The translations under genes and the position numbers were made by a program. From the NCBI GenBank assembly GCA_965203835.1, contig OZ241919.1:1674001-1738000 (forward strand): a stretch of 64,000 bases of DNA. Reading direction: 5' to 3'. The notes beneath the pieces were generated by a model. It saw only the letters and a list, made by a program, of their open reading frames with translations. It searched no databases and was not told the DNA's origin. How positions within the stretch are numbered: position 1 is the stretch's first letter; each line of letters begins with the position of its first letter. Positions 33,478 through 42,166 of the stretch are shown here, in pieces. The stretch is from CBDCFV01 sp965203835 (GTDB taxonomy: Bacteria; Chloroflexota; Dehalococcoidia; Lucifugimonadales; UBA3495).

Positions 33478-34293
33478 CTAGAACACCACCGCAGCAAGAT
33501 AGTACACCGCCGGTATGGATATAACAATGCTATCCACGCGGTCCAGCACTCCCCCGTGCCCCAGGATTATACTACCCGCGTCCTTCGTCTCCGACAGGCG
33601 TTTCAACTTCGACTCCAGCAGGTCTCCGCATTGGGCCAGAACACCCGCCGCCACTCCCGTCACAATCACTTGCCAGAGCGCCACGCCAAGGTCGAGCAGT
33701 AGCCCCAGCGCCAGCGCGGCCATCATGGCGCAGGCAAACCCGCCGGCGCTTCCTTCCCATGTCTTGGCCGGGCTTATATTCGGGGCCATAGCGTGCCTGC
33801 CCACCGCCCGGCCTACCAGGTATGCCCCCGTATCGCTGGCGAATGTAACCAGTACGGCCAGCAGCAGCCAATTGCGCCCCACCTCGTCGAAAGGGCCCAG
33901 GTCCCTCAGCGCCAGCCCGTGGCCCAGCAGGAAACCAACGTAAATCGGCCCCAGAAACAGGTACGCCATAGCGACCGCATGCCGGCGACCATTGTAGAAG
34001 GCAACGTACCACAGCAAGGCCAAGAACGCCCCGGAAACCCAGATGCCAGCGGATACGATTAGAAAATCACCGGTCCCAGAGGCCGCTTGAGCACCCAACA
34101 CCAAGGAAGCGGTCCACATCACGCCGATGATAGAGGACAGTGGACCGGCGCCGGGGGGCAACAAGCGATAAAACTCGCCGATGGCTACGCTCGCCGCCAG
34201 AAGTACAAGGACGACCAGCCAGACCCCGCCAAACCAGATGGCGGCGAACACGATGGGCAGCCCGACCAACCCCGTGGCAAAGCGCAGGACCAA
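33478..34293 (-). CDS. cdsA: Phosphatidate cytidylyltransferase
   Basis: 271 residues, strongly hydrophobic with about eight membrane helices. The C-terminal signature is present: SDTGAYLVGRAVGRH near 163 and SPAKTWEGSAGG near 183, then the conserved GDLLESKLKRLSETKDAG near 226 and LPGHGGxLDRxDS-type ILGHGGVLDRVDSI near 246. It makes CDP-diacylglycerol for phospholipid synthesis, using the inner membrane. Confidence 0.92.
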   Translation of the reverse strand: MVLRFATGLVGLPIVFAAIWFGGVWLVVLVLLAASVAIGEFYRLLPPGAGPLSSIIGVMWTASLVLGAQAASGTGDFLIVSAGIWVSGAFLALLWYVAFYNGRRHAVAMAYLFLGPIYVGFLLGHGLALRDLGPFDEVGRNWLLLAVLVTFASDTGAYLVGRAVGRHAMAPNISPAKTWEGSAGGFACAMMAALALGLLLDLGVALWQVIVTGVAAGVLAQCGDLLESKLKRLSETKDAGSIILGHGGVLDRVDSIVISIPAVYYLAAVVF

Positions 34294-34296
34294 TGA

Positions 34297-35040
34297 TCAG
34301 GCCTCGGGACTGACTCTGCCGAATCGCCTCTGGCGGTTGCCGAACTCTTCCAGTACTTGGGCAAGTTCCGCCGGGTCCAAGTCTGGCCAAAGAGTGGAGG
34401 TATGGTAGTACTCGCTGTAAGCGGACTGCCACAGCAGGAAGTTGCTTATCCGCCACTCCCCTCCGGTGCGGATGATCAGGTCCGGATCGGGAGAGTCCTT
34501 GGTGAACAAGTAACTCCGGAACAGTTCCTCATTCACCTCCTCTTCCGCAACCCCGTCCCGGATGATCCTTCTCACCGCATCCAATATTTCGGAGCGGCCA
34601 CCGTAGTTGAAGGCTACGTTGAGGGTTATGCCGGTGTTGTTCCTGGTCAGGCGCTCGGCGTGGGCAATTTGCTCACGCAACTCCGCATCCAACCGGTCTC
34701 GCTGGCCGATGTGCACCAAACGGACGTTGTTCTCATGGAAAACGTTGGTCTGGGCTTGCAGAGCATCATTGAGGATTGCCAGAATCCCGGTCACTTCCTC
34801 TGCGGGGCGGTCCCAATTCTCGGTTGAGAAGGCATAGATGGTAAGATGCTTTATTCCTTGCTCCGAGAGAAATTTGAGGACGCCCGGAATGCAATCAACC
34901 CCAACCCTGTGCCCGTCCAGCCGGGGCAGACCTCTCTTTTGGGCCCAACGGCCGTTTCCGTCCATAATTATGCCCACGTGGAGCGGAATTTTACCGCTGT
35001 CCATGGGGGCTTGCCCGTGGGCCGCAGCCCTCGATTGCAT
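34297..35040 (-). CDS. uppS: Isoprenyl (undecaprenyl) diphosphate synthase
   Basis: 247 residues. HVGIIMDGNGRWAQ near 21 holds the catalytic aspartate; LTIYAFSTENWDRP near 68 and RTGGEWRISNFLLWQSAYSE near 193 are the other signatures of cis-prenyltransferases. It produces the C55-type lipid carrier for wall polymers. The start at 35040 is four bases after frr; a later ATG (35004) would also keep the core. Confidence 0.93.
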   Translation of the reverse strand: MQSRAAAHGQAPMDSGKIPLHVGIIMDGNGRWAQKRGLPRLDGHRVGVDCIPGVLKFLSEQGIKHLTIYAFSTENWDRPAEEVTGILAILNDALQAQTNVFHENNVRLVHIGQRDRLDAELREQIAHAERLTRNNTGITLNVAFNYGGRSEILDAVRRIIRDGVAEEEVNEELFRSYLFTKDSPDPDLIIRTGGEWRISNFLLWQSAYSEYYHTSTLWPDLDPAELAQVLEEFGNRQRRFGRVSPEA

Positions 35041-35043
35041 AAC

Positions 35044-35634
35044 CTAGACCTGCATTATCTCCGCCTCTTTAGCAGCGGCGACTTGGTCCATCGTCTTGGT
35101 GTGTTCGTCGGTGGCCTTCTGCAGTTGGTCTTGCGCCCGGCGCACTTGGTCCTGCGACGCCAGTTTGTCCTTTTCCATGCGCCGCAACGTGTCCTGCCCG
35201 CCCCGCCGAACGTTGCGGACAGATACTTTACCCTCTTCGATTTTGCGCTTCAGCACCTTGACCAAATCCTGGCGGCGTTCGGTGGTAAGCGGGGGAATCG
35301 GCACGGTGACAATATTCCCGTCGTTGGACGGGTTGAACCCCATGTCCGACTTCATCAGGCTCTTCTCTATCTCCCGCAGAGACTGTCTGTCCCACGGCTG
35401 TACAAGGATCGCCCTGGCGTCGGGCGCGGAGATAGACGCGATCTGCTTGAGCGGCGTAGGTGTGCCGTAGTAGTCCACGGAAATGTTTTCAATCAGGGAA
35501 GGCGTAGCCCTTCCGGTGCGGAGCGTATTGAGGTCCCTTTTCAAGGCTTCCACGGCCCGATCCATCTTGTCTTCTACGTCCGCCAGTACATCATCCGTTG
35601 TCGCTGGGTTCTCCGGGTTTTTCTTCGTCGCCAC
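35044..35634 (-). CDS. frr: Ribosome recycling factor
   Basis: 196 residues, mostly helical. LNTLRTGRATPSLIENI near 35 and DMGFNPSNDGNIVTVPIPPL near 97 are the usual signatures, followed by TTERRQDLVKVLKRK. It splits post-termination ribosomes with EF-G. About ten extra residues precede the standard N-terminus. Confidence 0.95.
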   Translation of the reverse strand: MATKKNPENPATTDDVLADVEDKMDRAVEALKRDLNTLRTGRATPSLIENISVDYYGTPTPLKQIASISAPDARAILVQPWDRQSLREIEKSLMKSDMGFNPSNDGNIVTVPIPPLTTERRQDLVKVLKRKIEEGKVSVRNVRRGGQDTLRRMEKDKLASQDQVRRAQDQLQKATDEHTKTMDQVAAAKEAEIMQV

Positions 35635-35636
35635 GG

Positions 35637-36362
35637 TTAATCCCTCCCGGTGATGATGGTGCCAACAGGATCACCACGAAGTATTCGCCCCATGCTGCCT
35701 TGGTCGTTAATGTCGAAAACAATTATAGGCAGCTTGTTGTCCATGCACAAAGATACCGCCGTGGCGTCCATAACTTCCAACCGCCGGTTCAGGGCATCCA
35801 TATAGTCCAGGTTCCCAAACCGGGTAGCGTCGGGATTTTCGTTGGGGTCGGAATCGTAGACGCCGTCAACATTGTACTTGGCCATCAAAAGCACTTCGGC
35901 GTTGATTTCCAGCGCCCGCAGGGCCGATGCGGTGTCGGTGGTCATAAATGGATTGCCGGTGCCGGCGGCGAACAGGACCACCCTGCCGCGCTCCAAGTGG
36001 CGGATAGCCCGTCGCCGGATGTAAGGTTCGGCCACGGTCTGCACTGGTAAAGCGCTCTGGGTGCGGGTGATAACGCCCTGCTGTTCCAGAGCGTCCTGCA
36101 AGGCCAGCGCATTGATGATGGTGGCCAGCATTCCGGCGTAGTCGGCGGTGGCGCGATCCATACCACGGGCTTCGGCTGCGGCGCCCCGCCAGATGTTTCC
36201 ACCGCCGATAACCACCGCCACCTCGACCCCCAGGTTGTGAACTTCGCCGATCTGCCGTGCAAGGTAGTTCACAGCGGTTGACTCAATACCAAAGCTGCCG
36301 GAGCCTTTGAGCGACTCCCCGCTTATTTTGAGTAAAACTCTATGATATCGAGCCTGGGGCAT
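35637..36362 (-). CDS. pyrH: Uridylate kinase (UMP kinase)
   Basis: 241 residues. RVLLKISGESLKG at the N-terminus and VVIGGGNIWRGA near 51, FAAGTGNPFMTTDTAS near 130 and DGVYDSDP near 160 are hallmarks of the bacterial hexameric UMP kinase (amino acid kinase fold). It lies two bases ahead of frr. Confidence 0.95.
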   Translation of the reverse strand: MPQARYHRVLLKISGESLKGSGSFGIESTAVNYLARQIGEVHNLGVEVAVVIGGGNIWRGAAAEARGMDRATADYAGMLATIINALALQDALEQQGVITRTQSALPVQTVAEPYIRRRAIRHLERGRVVLFAAGTGNPFMTTDTASALRALEINAEVLLMAKYNVDGVYDSDPNENPDATRFGNLDYMDALNRRLEVMDATAVSLCMDNKLPIIVFDINDQGSMGRILRGDPVGTIITGRD

Positions 36363-36377
36363 AAGGCCCGTACAGGA

Positions 36378-36881
36378 TTACTCCCCTAGGGCCAACCTGC
36401 TGAATCGCATCACCCTGATGTTCTCGCCCACCTTCGCGGCCAACTCCCGGACCTCTTCGGCCACCGAGTTGGAACTGTTCTTGATGAACGGCTGTTGAAG
36501 CAGGCTGACTTGGGCTACAGGCCGGTCGTCCCCTTCCTCAATGTCTTTCTCGTCCAAGTATGCCGGGGCCATGGCCGCCACTTGCATCGCAATGTCGTGG
36601 GCCAATGCCTTGAATTCAGGCGTGCGTGCAACGAAGTCCGTCTCACATCCCAACTCCACCAAGGCGGCCACCCGCCCGCCGGTATGAACGTACGCTTCGA
36701 TGACGCCTTGGTCGGTGGCCCGGTCCGTTCGCCTGCTGACTTGGGCGAAACCCTTCTGTCTCAAGGCCTCCGCCGCTTTTTCCAGATCGCCCTGGCTGTC
36801 TTGCAGGGCCTGCTTGCAGTCCATGATTCCGGCCCCGGTCTGATCGCGCAGGGTCCTGATTAACTCGACAGTGACCTCCAA
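36378..36881 (-). CDS. tsf: Elongation factor Ts (short form)
   Basis: 167 residues, shorter than E. coli EF-Ts. The UBA-like N-domain (IRTLRDQTGAGIMDCKQALQ) and the TDFVARTPEFKALAHDIAMQ core are present, and the second half of the dimerisation region is missing, as in several other bacterial short forms. It recycles EF-Tu. The rest of the operon order (rpsB-tsf-pyrH-frr) is classical. Confidence 0.93.
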   Translation of the reverse strand: MEVTVELIRTLRDQTGAGIMDCKQALQDSQGDLEKAAEALRQKGFAQVSRRTDRATDQGVIEAYVHTGGRVAALVELGCETDFVARTPEFKALAHDIAMQVAAMAPAYLDEKDIEEGDDRPVAQVSLLQQPFIKNSSNSVAEEVRELAAKVGENIRVMRFSRLALGE

Positions 36882-36989
36882 GTGTGTCCTCCTACATTCC
36901 TTGGAAGCGTGGCAACATTTCCACGCTTGGCAACTTTTGACCGGACTACGCCTGGGGGGCCTTTCACGGTCTCCCTGGCGGATTCGAGG

Positions 36990-37958
36990 TTATTGTGACC
37001 CTTCGGCGTCCGTTGACTCCGTCTCGTTGACGACCGTTCTTTCCAGGGCCGGTATTCTAATCCCGCCGCTGTCGTCAGAAGTCGTCTCGGTAGCTTCAGT
37101 CTGTCTCAACGCGCCGCTGGCCCATTGTTGAAGGGCTTCTTCCTCTTCTCCGGTCAGCCCCAGGGCCTCCATTTCCGCTTGTTCCTGAAGTTCCTGTTCC
37201 TGTTTCTCCGCCAGCATGGCGGCTTCCCGCTGCGCTTGCCCTTCCAGGATGGCGTTGGCCATTCTGCCGGCGATCAACCGTATGGACCGCACTGCGTCGT
37301 CGTTGCCGGGAATGGTGTGGGTCACTTTTTCCGGGTCGCAGTCGGTGTCAACAATGGCGAATATCTCTACACCCATCCGCCGGGCTTCAGCGATGCAGAT
37401 GTCCTCTTTCCCTATGTCGATGACGAACAGGGCCTTGGGAAGTTCGTTCATGTCCTTCAGCCCGGAGAAATACTTCTCCAAACGGTTCAGTTCGTCGCGC
37501 CGCCTGACCCCTTCCTTCTTGGGAAGAAGTCTGAAATAGCCTTGGTCTCTCTTTTGCTGCAGGTCGAGCATGTGGTTGATGCGAGTGCGAATGGTCTTGA
37601 AATTGGTCAGCGTGCCGCCAAGCCAGCGTTGGTTGACGTACCACATGTTGCAACGCTCGGCTTCACTCTGCACCACCTCCTGCGCCTGTCGCTTGGTGCC
37701 CACAAAGAGCACCTTGCCGCCGTCGGCAGCCAGTTGCACCATGGCCCGGTAAGCTTCGTTGATCAGGCCAAGGGTCTGTTGCAGATCAATGATGTGAATG
37801 CCGTTGCGCTGGGTAAAGATGTACCGCTTCATCTGCGGGTTCCATCTTCGCGTCTGGTGGCCAAAATGGACCCCGGCCTCCAAAAGGGACTTCATCGTCA
37901 ACGGTTCCCTGACTGGAGCCGGTCGCTCTTCCGCAGGAGCCTCTACACTTTGTACCAT
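36990..37958 (-). CDS. rpsB: Ribosomal protein S2 with C-terminal extension
   Basis: 322 residues. MKSLLEAGVHFGHQTRRWNP and KVLFVGTKRQAQEVVQ and RWLGGTLTNFKTI are standard S2 signatures. The core ends near residue 245; about 75 further residues (Gln/Glu-rich, coiled-coil-like, then acidic) form an extension. First gene of the ten-plus-gene operon that runs to proS. Confidence 0.95.
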   Translation of the reverse strand: MVQSVEAPAEERPAPVREPLTMKSLLEAGVHFGHQTRRWNPQMKRYIFTQRNGIHIIDLQQTLGLINEAYRAMVQLAADGGKVLFVGTKRQAQEVVQSEAERCNMWYVNQRWLGGTLTNFKTIRTRINHMLDLQQKRDQGYFRLLPKKEGVRRRDELNRLEKYFSGLKDMNELPKALFVIDIGKEDICIAEARRMGVEIFAIVDTDCDPEKVTHTIPGNDDAVRSIRLIAGRMANAILEGQAQREAAMLAEKQEQELQEQAEMEALGLTGEEEEALQQWASGALRQTEATETTSDDSGGIRIPALERTVVNETESTDAEGSQ

Positions 37959-38124
37959 AAAACCTGCCTTTCAAATTTTTCCGTTGCGGTTGCCATTCCC
38001 GTCGGCCCTTGCCTCGGCCAACGGGGTATTCAGTCCTTACGCAATCAACCCGAAGGCCGCCCCGATTGGCTGCTCCCAACCGGAACGTCATACATTATGT
38101 AACATCGCGCCCTTCGGTGAACGG

Positions 38125-38153
38125 AGTATATCATAGGGCCATTCACCGTTCAA
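38125..38153 (-). promoter_or_regulatory. rpsB: Promoter of the rpsB-proS operon
   Basis: TTGAAC (38148-38153), a 17-base spacer and TATACT (38125-38130). The inverted pair CGGTGAA / TTCACCG flanks the -10, leaving room for an operator. The leader to the S2 start is about 160 bases, enough for S2 autoregulation. Confidence 0.7.
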
Positions 38154-38182
38154 CGCAGACGCTTGAACATGGACGCCCACCG

Positions 38183-38671
38183 TCAAATGCTCATGGCAAG
38201 GCGCACACCGTTGAGCAGGAGTGCGCCATATATTCCGGCCAGCAGGTCGTCGGACATGATGCCCCACCCTCCGGGCAGCTTCTCCAAGCGCCGGATGGGC
38301 CACGGTTTCACAATGTCCAGAAAACGGAACAAAACGAAGGCCGCGGCTATCCAGAGCAGGGTTTTGGGAAGCAACAGGCAGGTGACCCAGACACCGACGA
38401 ATTCATCCCACACGGCCCTCTTCGGGTCCGGATCGTCGTCGGTGACCAAAGACCCGGTGGCCCAAACGCCGACGAAAAATCCTATTCCGGTCAGGAAAAA
38501 CAAAGCCGGAGAAGTCCCGTCGAAGGGAACGGCATAATATATCGCCAACGCAACCAGGCTCCCCGCCGTTGCCGGGGCCACCGGGAAGAAGCCGGACCCC
38601 AGACCGGTGCCCATCAACCATGCCAACCGGGACAGGACAACCTGCGCCAAGCGAATTGCTTGGCTACCCAT
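38183..38671 (-). CDS. pgpA: Phosphatidylglycerophosphatase A
   Basis: 162 residues, several membrane helices. The conserved GTGLGSGFFPVAPATAGSL near 21 and the acidic DDDPDPKRAVWDEFVGVW near 78 define PgpA, which removes phosphate from phosphatidylglycerophosphate. Its start overlaps the end of the zincin gene by eight bases. Confidence 0.9.
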   Translation of the reverse strand: MGSQAIRLAQVVLSRLAWLMGTGLGSGFFPVAPATAGSLVALAIYYAVPFDGTSPALFFLTGIGFFVGVWATGSLVTDDDPDPKRAVWDEFVGVWVTCLLLPKTLLWIAAAFVLFRFLDIVKPWPIRRLEKLPGGWGIMSDDLLAGIYGALLLNGVRLAMSI

Positions 38672-39032
38672 AACCCAGACGGTGCAGGTCTTCCTCGATC
38701 ATGCCCAGGTAGTGGCCGATCTCATGCAGCAGGGTTATGCGTATCTCCTTCTCCGCTTCCTCCTCGGAAGCGCAGCTTTGCATAATCGGCTGGCGGAAAA
38801 TGGTGATGCAGTCCGGCAACAGCGGTTCGCCTCCGTGCCGCTCGGTCAACGGAACGCCCATGTACAGTCCAAATAACGTCTGGCCCTCGCCGACCAACTC
38901 CAGGTCATCCGGGCTGGGCCATTCTTCAACCACAATGTCCAGGTTATTCAGGGCCCGCTTCATCGACGGCGGCACTTCCCGGTACGCCTGGCGCACCAAG
39001 CTCAGGAACCTGCGTTCAGAGAGGTAAATCAA
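38664..39032 (-). CDS. Small zincin-type metallopeptidase family protein
   Basis: 122 residues. LLHEIGHYLGMIEEDL near 101 is the HExxH zinc-binding segment with a third-ligand acid, typical of the minimal zincin family (DUF1025-type). Substrate unknown. It is coupled to nfo upstream (four-base overlap) and pgpA downstream (eight-base overlap). Confidence 0.8.
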   Translation of the reverse strand: MIYLSERRFLSLVRQAYREVPPSMKRALNNLDIVVEEWPSPDDLELVGEGQTLFGLYMGVPLTERHGGEPLLPDCITIFRQPIMQSCASEEEAEKEIRITLLHEIGHYLGMIEEDLHRLGYG

Positions 39033-39886
39033 CTGTCGGCGCCCACCTGCTGCCGGATGGTTTTCAGAATGTCGACATTACGCTGGTCCGGGCCTTTGCC
39101 CTCGAACCCTGGCACTTCCAGCAGGAACGGCACGTCCCGGAAGGCCGGATGTCCCATTATGGTGGCGAACCCGGACTCTCCGATGAACCCCTCGCCGATG
39201 TTGTCGTGGCGGTCCACGCCGGAACCGCAGGGACGCTTGGAGTCGTTGGCGTGGACCGCCGCCAACCGGTCCTTTCCGATGGTGTCCTCAAATTCGGTGA
39301 TCATCGCCTCGATTCCCGGCGTGGTCGCCAGGTCGTAGCCCGCGGCGAAACTGTGCTGGGTGTCCAAGCACACCTTCAGTCTTGGACTGCCCACCGCTTC
39401 TATGATGCGTCCCAGCTCCTCGAATTTCGCTCCTATGTGCTCACCCATCCCGGCCATATTTTCCACCGCCAAGCTCGGCCCATCGGGAGAGTCGTCCAGC
39501 ACCCGTTTCAACGCGCTTACGACCTGATCGAAGATGACATCGTAGCCCGCTCCCTTGTGGCTGCCGGGATGAAAAATGACGGCGTTCGCCTCGATATCGG
39601 CGGCGAGCTTCATGTAGTTGGTAAGGGACTGTACCCCCTTCTCCAGGTTGGCCGGATTGGGCGTCCCCAGGTTGATCAAGTAAATGGCGTGAAGGAATGC
39701 CGGGCCTATGCCGGCCTCCGCAGATGCCGTCCGAAATGCTTCTACTTCTTTCTCCGGCACCGGCTTGAAAGCCCAGCCCTGGGGCGACGATCCAAATATT
39801 TGCAGGGTCTCACAACCAATGTCGGCGGCCCGCGCCACGGACTTGCTGATTCCGCCGGCGCTGGATACGTGAGCTCCAATTTTCAT
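39029..39886 (-). CDS. nfo: Endonuclease IV (apurinic/apyrimidinic)
   Basis: 285 residues, the usual length. KIGAHVSSAGGISKSV at the start, FHPGSHKGAGYD near 100, VENMAGMGEHIG near 142, CLDTQHSFAAGYD near 172 and HANDSKRPCGSGVDRHDNIGEG near 212 carry the three-zinc site of the TIM-barrel AP endonuclease. TATAAT on the minus strand at 39926-39931 gives a likely -10. Confidence 0.95.
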   Translation of the reverse strand: MKIGAHVSSAGGISKSVARAADIGCETLQIFGSSPQGWAFKPVPEKEVEAFRTASAEAGIGPAFLHAIYLINLGTPNPANLEKGVQSLTNYMKLAADIEANAVIFHPGSHKGAGYDVIFDQVVSALKRVLDDSPDGPSLAVENMAGMGEHIGAKFEELGRIIEAVGSPRLKVCLDTQHSFAAGYDLATTPGIEAMITEFEDTIGKDRLAAVHANDSKRPCGSGVDRHDNIGEGFIGESGFATIMGHPAFRDVPFLLEVPGFEGKGPDQRNVDILKTIRQQVGADS

Positions 39887-39964
39887 TTACGGCCCTCCTT
39901 GTCGGCTGTTGCTCATGCCGCAACCATTATACCCGGCAGTGCTTTCTTGAATGACAGTATCCCG

Positions 39965-39994
39965 TTGACATCTCTCCAGCGCTTTTCGTAGCAT
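39965..39994 (+). promoter_or_regulatory. Candidate promoter for the alcohol dehydrogenase gene
   Basis: TTGACA (39965-39970), an 18-base spacer and TAGCAT (39989-39994). The leader would be about 155 bases and contains no feature I recognise. Confidence 0.45.
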
Positions 39995-40153
39995 CGGGGC
40001 CAGGCTTCACCAATTCGGACGCAAGGGAGGTGTCGTGCCGCGAGTCCAGATTCCCGATTGGAGATTTGAACCGGAACAGGTGTGGGTCCGTTCTGCAGCC
40101 CGTTTCAAGGGCAGAGACAAGACCTGAGTTAACCAACCGAGTAACCCCCCATC

Positions 40154-41185
40154 ATGCGCGCACTGGTCCTCGAACAACCCGGCAACCCTCCCGTCCTGGC
40201 GGTCAGGCATATCCCCGCGCCGGTCCCTAGCCCCCATGAGGTGTTGGTTGAGGTGGCCGCCTGTGGATTTTGCCACCACGACCTGCTGGTGATGGCCGGC
40301 GTCCTCCGTCGCGGCGTAAGGCCCGGCGTCGTCCTGGGCCACGAGATCTCTGGAGTGGTGGCGGATGTTGGGACATCCGTAACCGGCTTCCGCCCCGGCG
40401 ACCATGTGGTGAGCCTGCTGACCAACGCCTGCGGCCAATGCGACCGGTGCCGTTCCGGCAGGGCGCATCGCTGCCTGAATGGCATGGGTATAGGCCACTC
40501 CAGGGACGGGGGATTCGCCGAGTACGTTGCTGTGTCCGAGTCAAGCTTGGTGAGAATCCCGCTGGAATTGGACTTGTTGCGGGCCGCCCTGTTTGCTTGT
40601 CCCATGGGGGTTGCTCTAAGAGGCGCTGAATATGTCGCCAGGATAGGCCCCGGTGATATTACGGTAGTAACCGGAGCCGGAGGCGGGTTGGGAATACATG
40701 CGTTGCAGGTCGCCGCGGCCCTGGGGAGCAGAGTCCTGGCTGTTACCACATCGCCCGACAAGCTGGGAAATTTCGCGCCCTTGGGCGCCGAGGAGATTTT
40801 GCACACGGGCGAGTTGGACTTCAGCGAGTTGGTTTTGGCCCTGACCGAAGACCGGGGAGCCGACGTGGTGCTGGATACTGTGGGATCGGCCCTGTTCCCA
40901 TCGACCTGGCGGAGTTTGGCCCAGTTCGGGCGCTTGGCGCTGTTGGGGGAGGTGACCGGTAGCCCCGTGGAGTTGAACCTGGCGGAGGTAATTTTCCGGG
41001 ACGCACAGGTACTGGGATCGTCGGGCGTATCTCGCCGTGAGGTGGCGCAGATCGCGGACATGGTGTCCAGCGGCAGCGTGACTCCCATAGTCGCCGGTAC
41101 GCTCCCGCTGGAGGAAGCCGGCGCGGCGTTCGAACTCCTGGCAGGCAGAAAGGTGCTGGGCCGGTTAGTGCTTACCGCCCGATAA
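40154..41185 (+). CDS. Zinc-dependent alcohol dehydrogenase (MDR family)
   Basis: 343 residues. CGFCHHDLL near 36 holds catalytic zinc cysteine, GHEISGVVADVG near 59, CGQCDRCRSGRAHRC near 94 the four structural-zinc cysteines, and VVTGAGGGLGIHALQV near 172 the Rossmann cofactor motif. Substrate is not determined by sequence. It stands alone on the plus strand between two minus-strand blocks and converges with secF, their ends overlapping by 14 bases. Confidence 0.9.
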   Translation: MRALVLEQPGNPPVLAVRHIPAPVPSPHEVLVEVAACGFCHHDLLVMAGVLRRGVRPGVVLGHEISGVVADVGTSVTGFRPGDHVVSLLTNACGQCDRCRSGRAHRCLNGMGIGHSRDGGFAEYVAVSESSLVRIPLELDLLRAALFACPMGVALRGAEYVARIGPGDITVVTGAGGGLGIHALQVAAALGSRVLAVTTSPDKLGNFAPLGAEEILHTGELDFSELVLALTEDRGADVVLDTVGSALFPSTWRSLAQFGRLALLGEVTGSPVELNLAEVIFRDAQVLGSSGVSRREVAQIADMVSSGSVTPIVAGTLPLEEAGAAFELLAGRKVLGRLVLTAR

Positions 41186-42164
41186 GACTCATCAACGAGG
41201 CCGCCGCCGTGGTAGATGCCCTGCGGCCTCTGCCTATCACCCGGCCGATTTCGCCCCGTTCCCAGATGACGATGAACTGGCTGGCGATGAATATGGAACT
41301 GTAGGTACCGACCACCGCTCCCACCGCCACCACCAGCAGCAGTTCCCTGATGCTGGGGCCGCCGATCAGCAGCAGGGCCAGCAGCACGAACAGAGTGGTG
41401 AAACTGGTGTTGAGGGAACGGCCTATAGTGTCTGTGATGCTCAGATTGACAATGGACTCCAGCGCCCGGTCCGGGTAGCGGATCACGTTTTCCCTGATCC
41501 TGTCGAACACCACGATGGTGTCGTTGACGCTGTAACCCGCTACAATCAGGATGCCGACTATGAACATGGAGTTGACTTCCATGTTCATGACCTTCCCCAG
41601 GATGGAAAAGACTCCGAGGACGAATACCACATCGTGCACCAAGGCCAGTATCGCGCTGATGCCGTACCGGTACGACTTGGGCACCCGGCGGAAGGCATAC
41701 CAGACGTACAGAAGTATGAACACCGAGGCCGCCAGCACCGAGTAAAACGCGTTGACCACGGTCTCACCGGCCACGATGGGCGAGACGGAGTCGAACTTGA
41801 CCTTCTCCCGTTCCAGCCCCAGGGACTCCTCTAGGTCCAGCTCTATCCGCTCACGTTCCGACAACTCATCGCCGAAAGCCTCTTGCAGTTGCTTGGTTCG
41901 GATGAAGTAAGAACTCCCGCCAACCTGTTGAATCAACGCCTCCGGATGGCCCAGAAGTTCCATGCGGTCCTGAATCTGTTGTTCAGTGACCGGCGAGGCG
42001 AAGGATACCTGCAATACCGCCCCGCTGGTGAAGTCGATTCCGGGGTTCAGCCCGGAATCGCCGGAAGCCCACCCCGGCGGCATGATCATGGACAACAGGC
42101 CCGGAAGAATCAGCAGGCCCGAAAACAGGAAGTACCAACCCCGTTTGGATACTATATCCAACAC
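41172..42164 (-). CDS. secF: Protein translocase subunit SecF
   Basis: 330 residues with six predicted membrane helices. GIDFTSGAVLQVSF near 44 (first periplasmic domain start) and SVNDTIVVFDRIREN near 214 are SecF signatures. With SecD it uses proton motive force to aid export. It follows secD with a two-base gap and its end overlaps the convergent alcohol dehydrogenase gene. Confidence 0.93.
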   Translation of the reverse strand: MLDIVSKRGWYFLFSGLLILPGLLSMIMPPGWASGDSGLNPGIDFTSGAVLQVSFASPVTEQQIQDRMELLGHPEALIQQVGGSSYFIRTKQLQEAFGDELSERERIELDLEESLGLEREKVKFDSVSPIVAGETVVNAFYSVLAASVFILLYVWYAFRRVPKSYRYGISAILALVHDVVFVLGVFSILGKVMNMEVNSMFIVGILIVAGYSVNDTIVVFDRIRENVIRYPDRALESIVNLSITDTIGRSLNTSFTTLFVLLALLLIGGPSIRELLLVVAVGAVVGTYSSIFIASQFIVIWERGEIGRVIGRGRRASTTAAASLMSLIGR

Positions 42165-42166
42165 CG

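Noticed and set aside
39990..40150. Possible tRNA or small RNA between nfo and the alcohol dehydrogenase
   Set aside because: No cloverleaf or T-loop consensus could be drawn; only a long leader remains.
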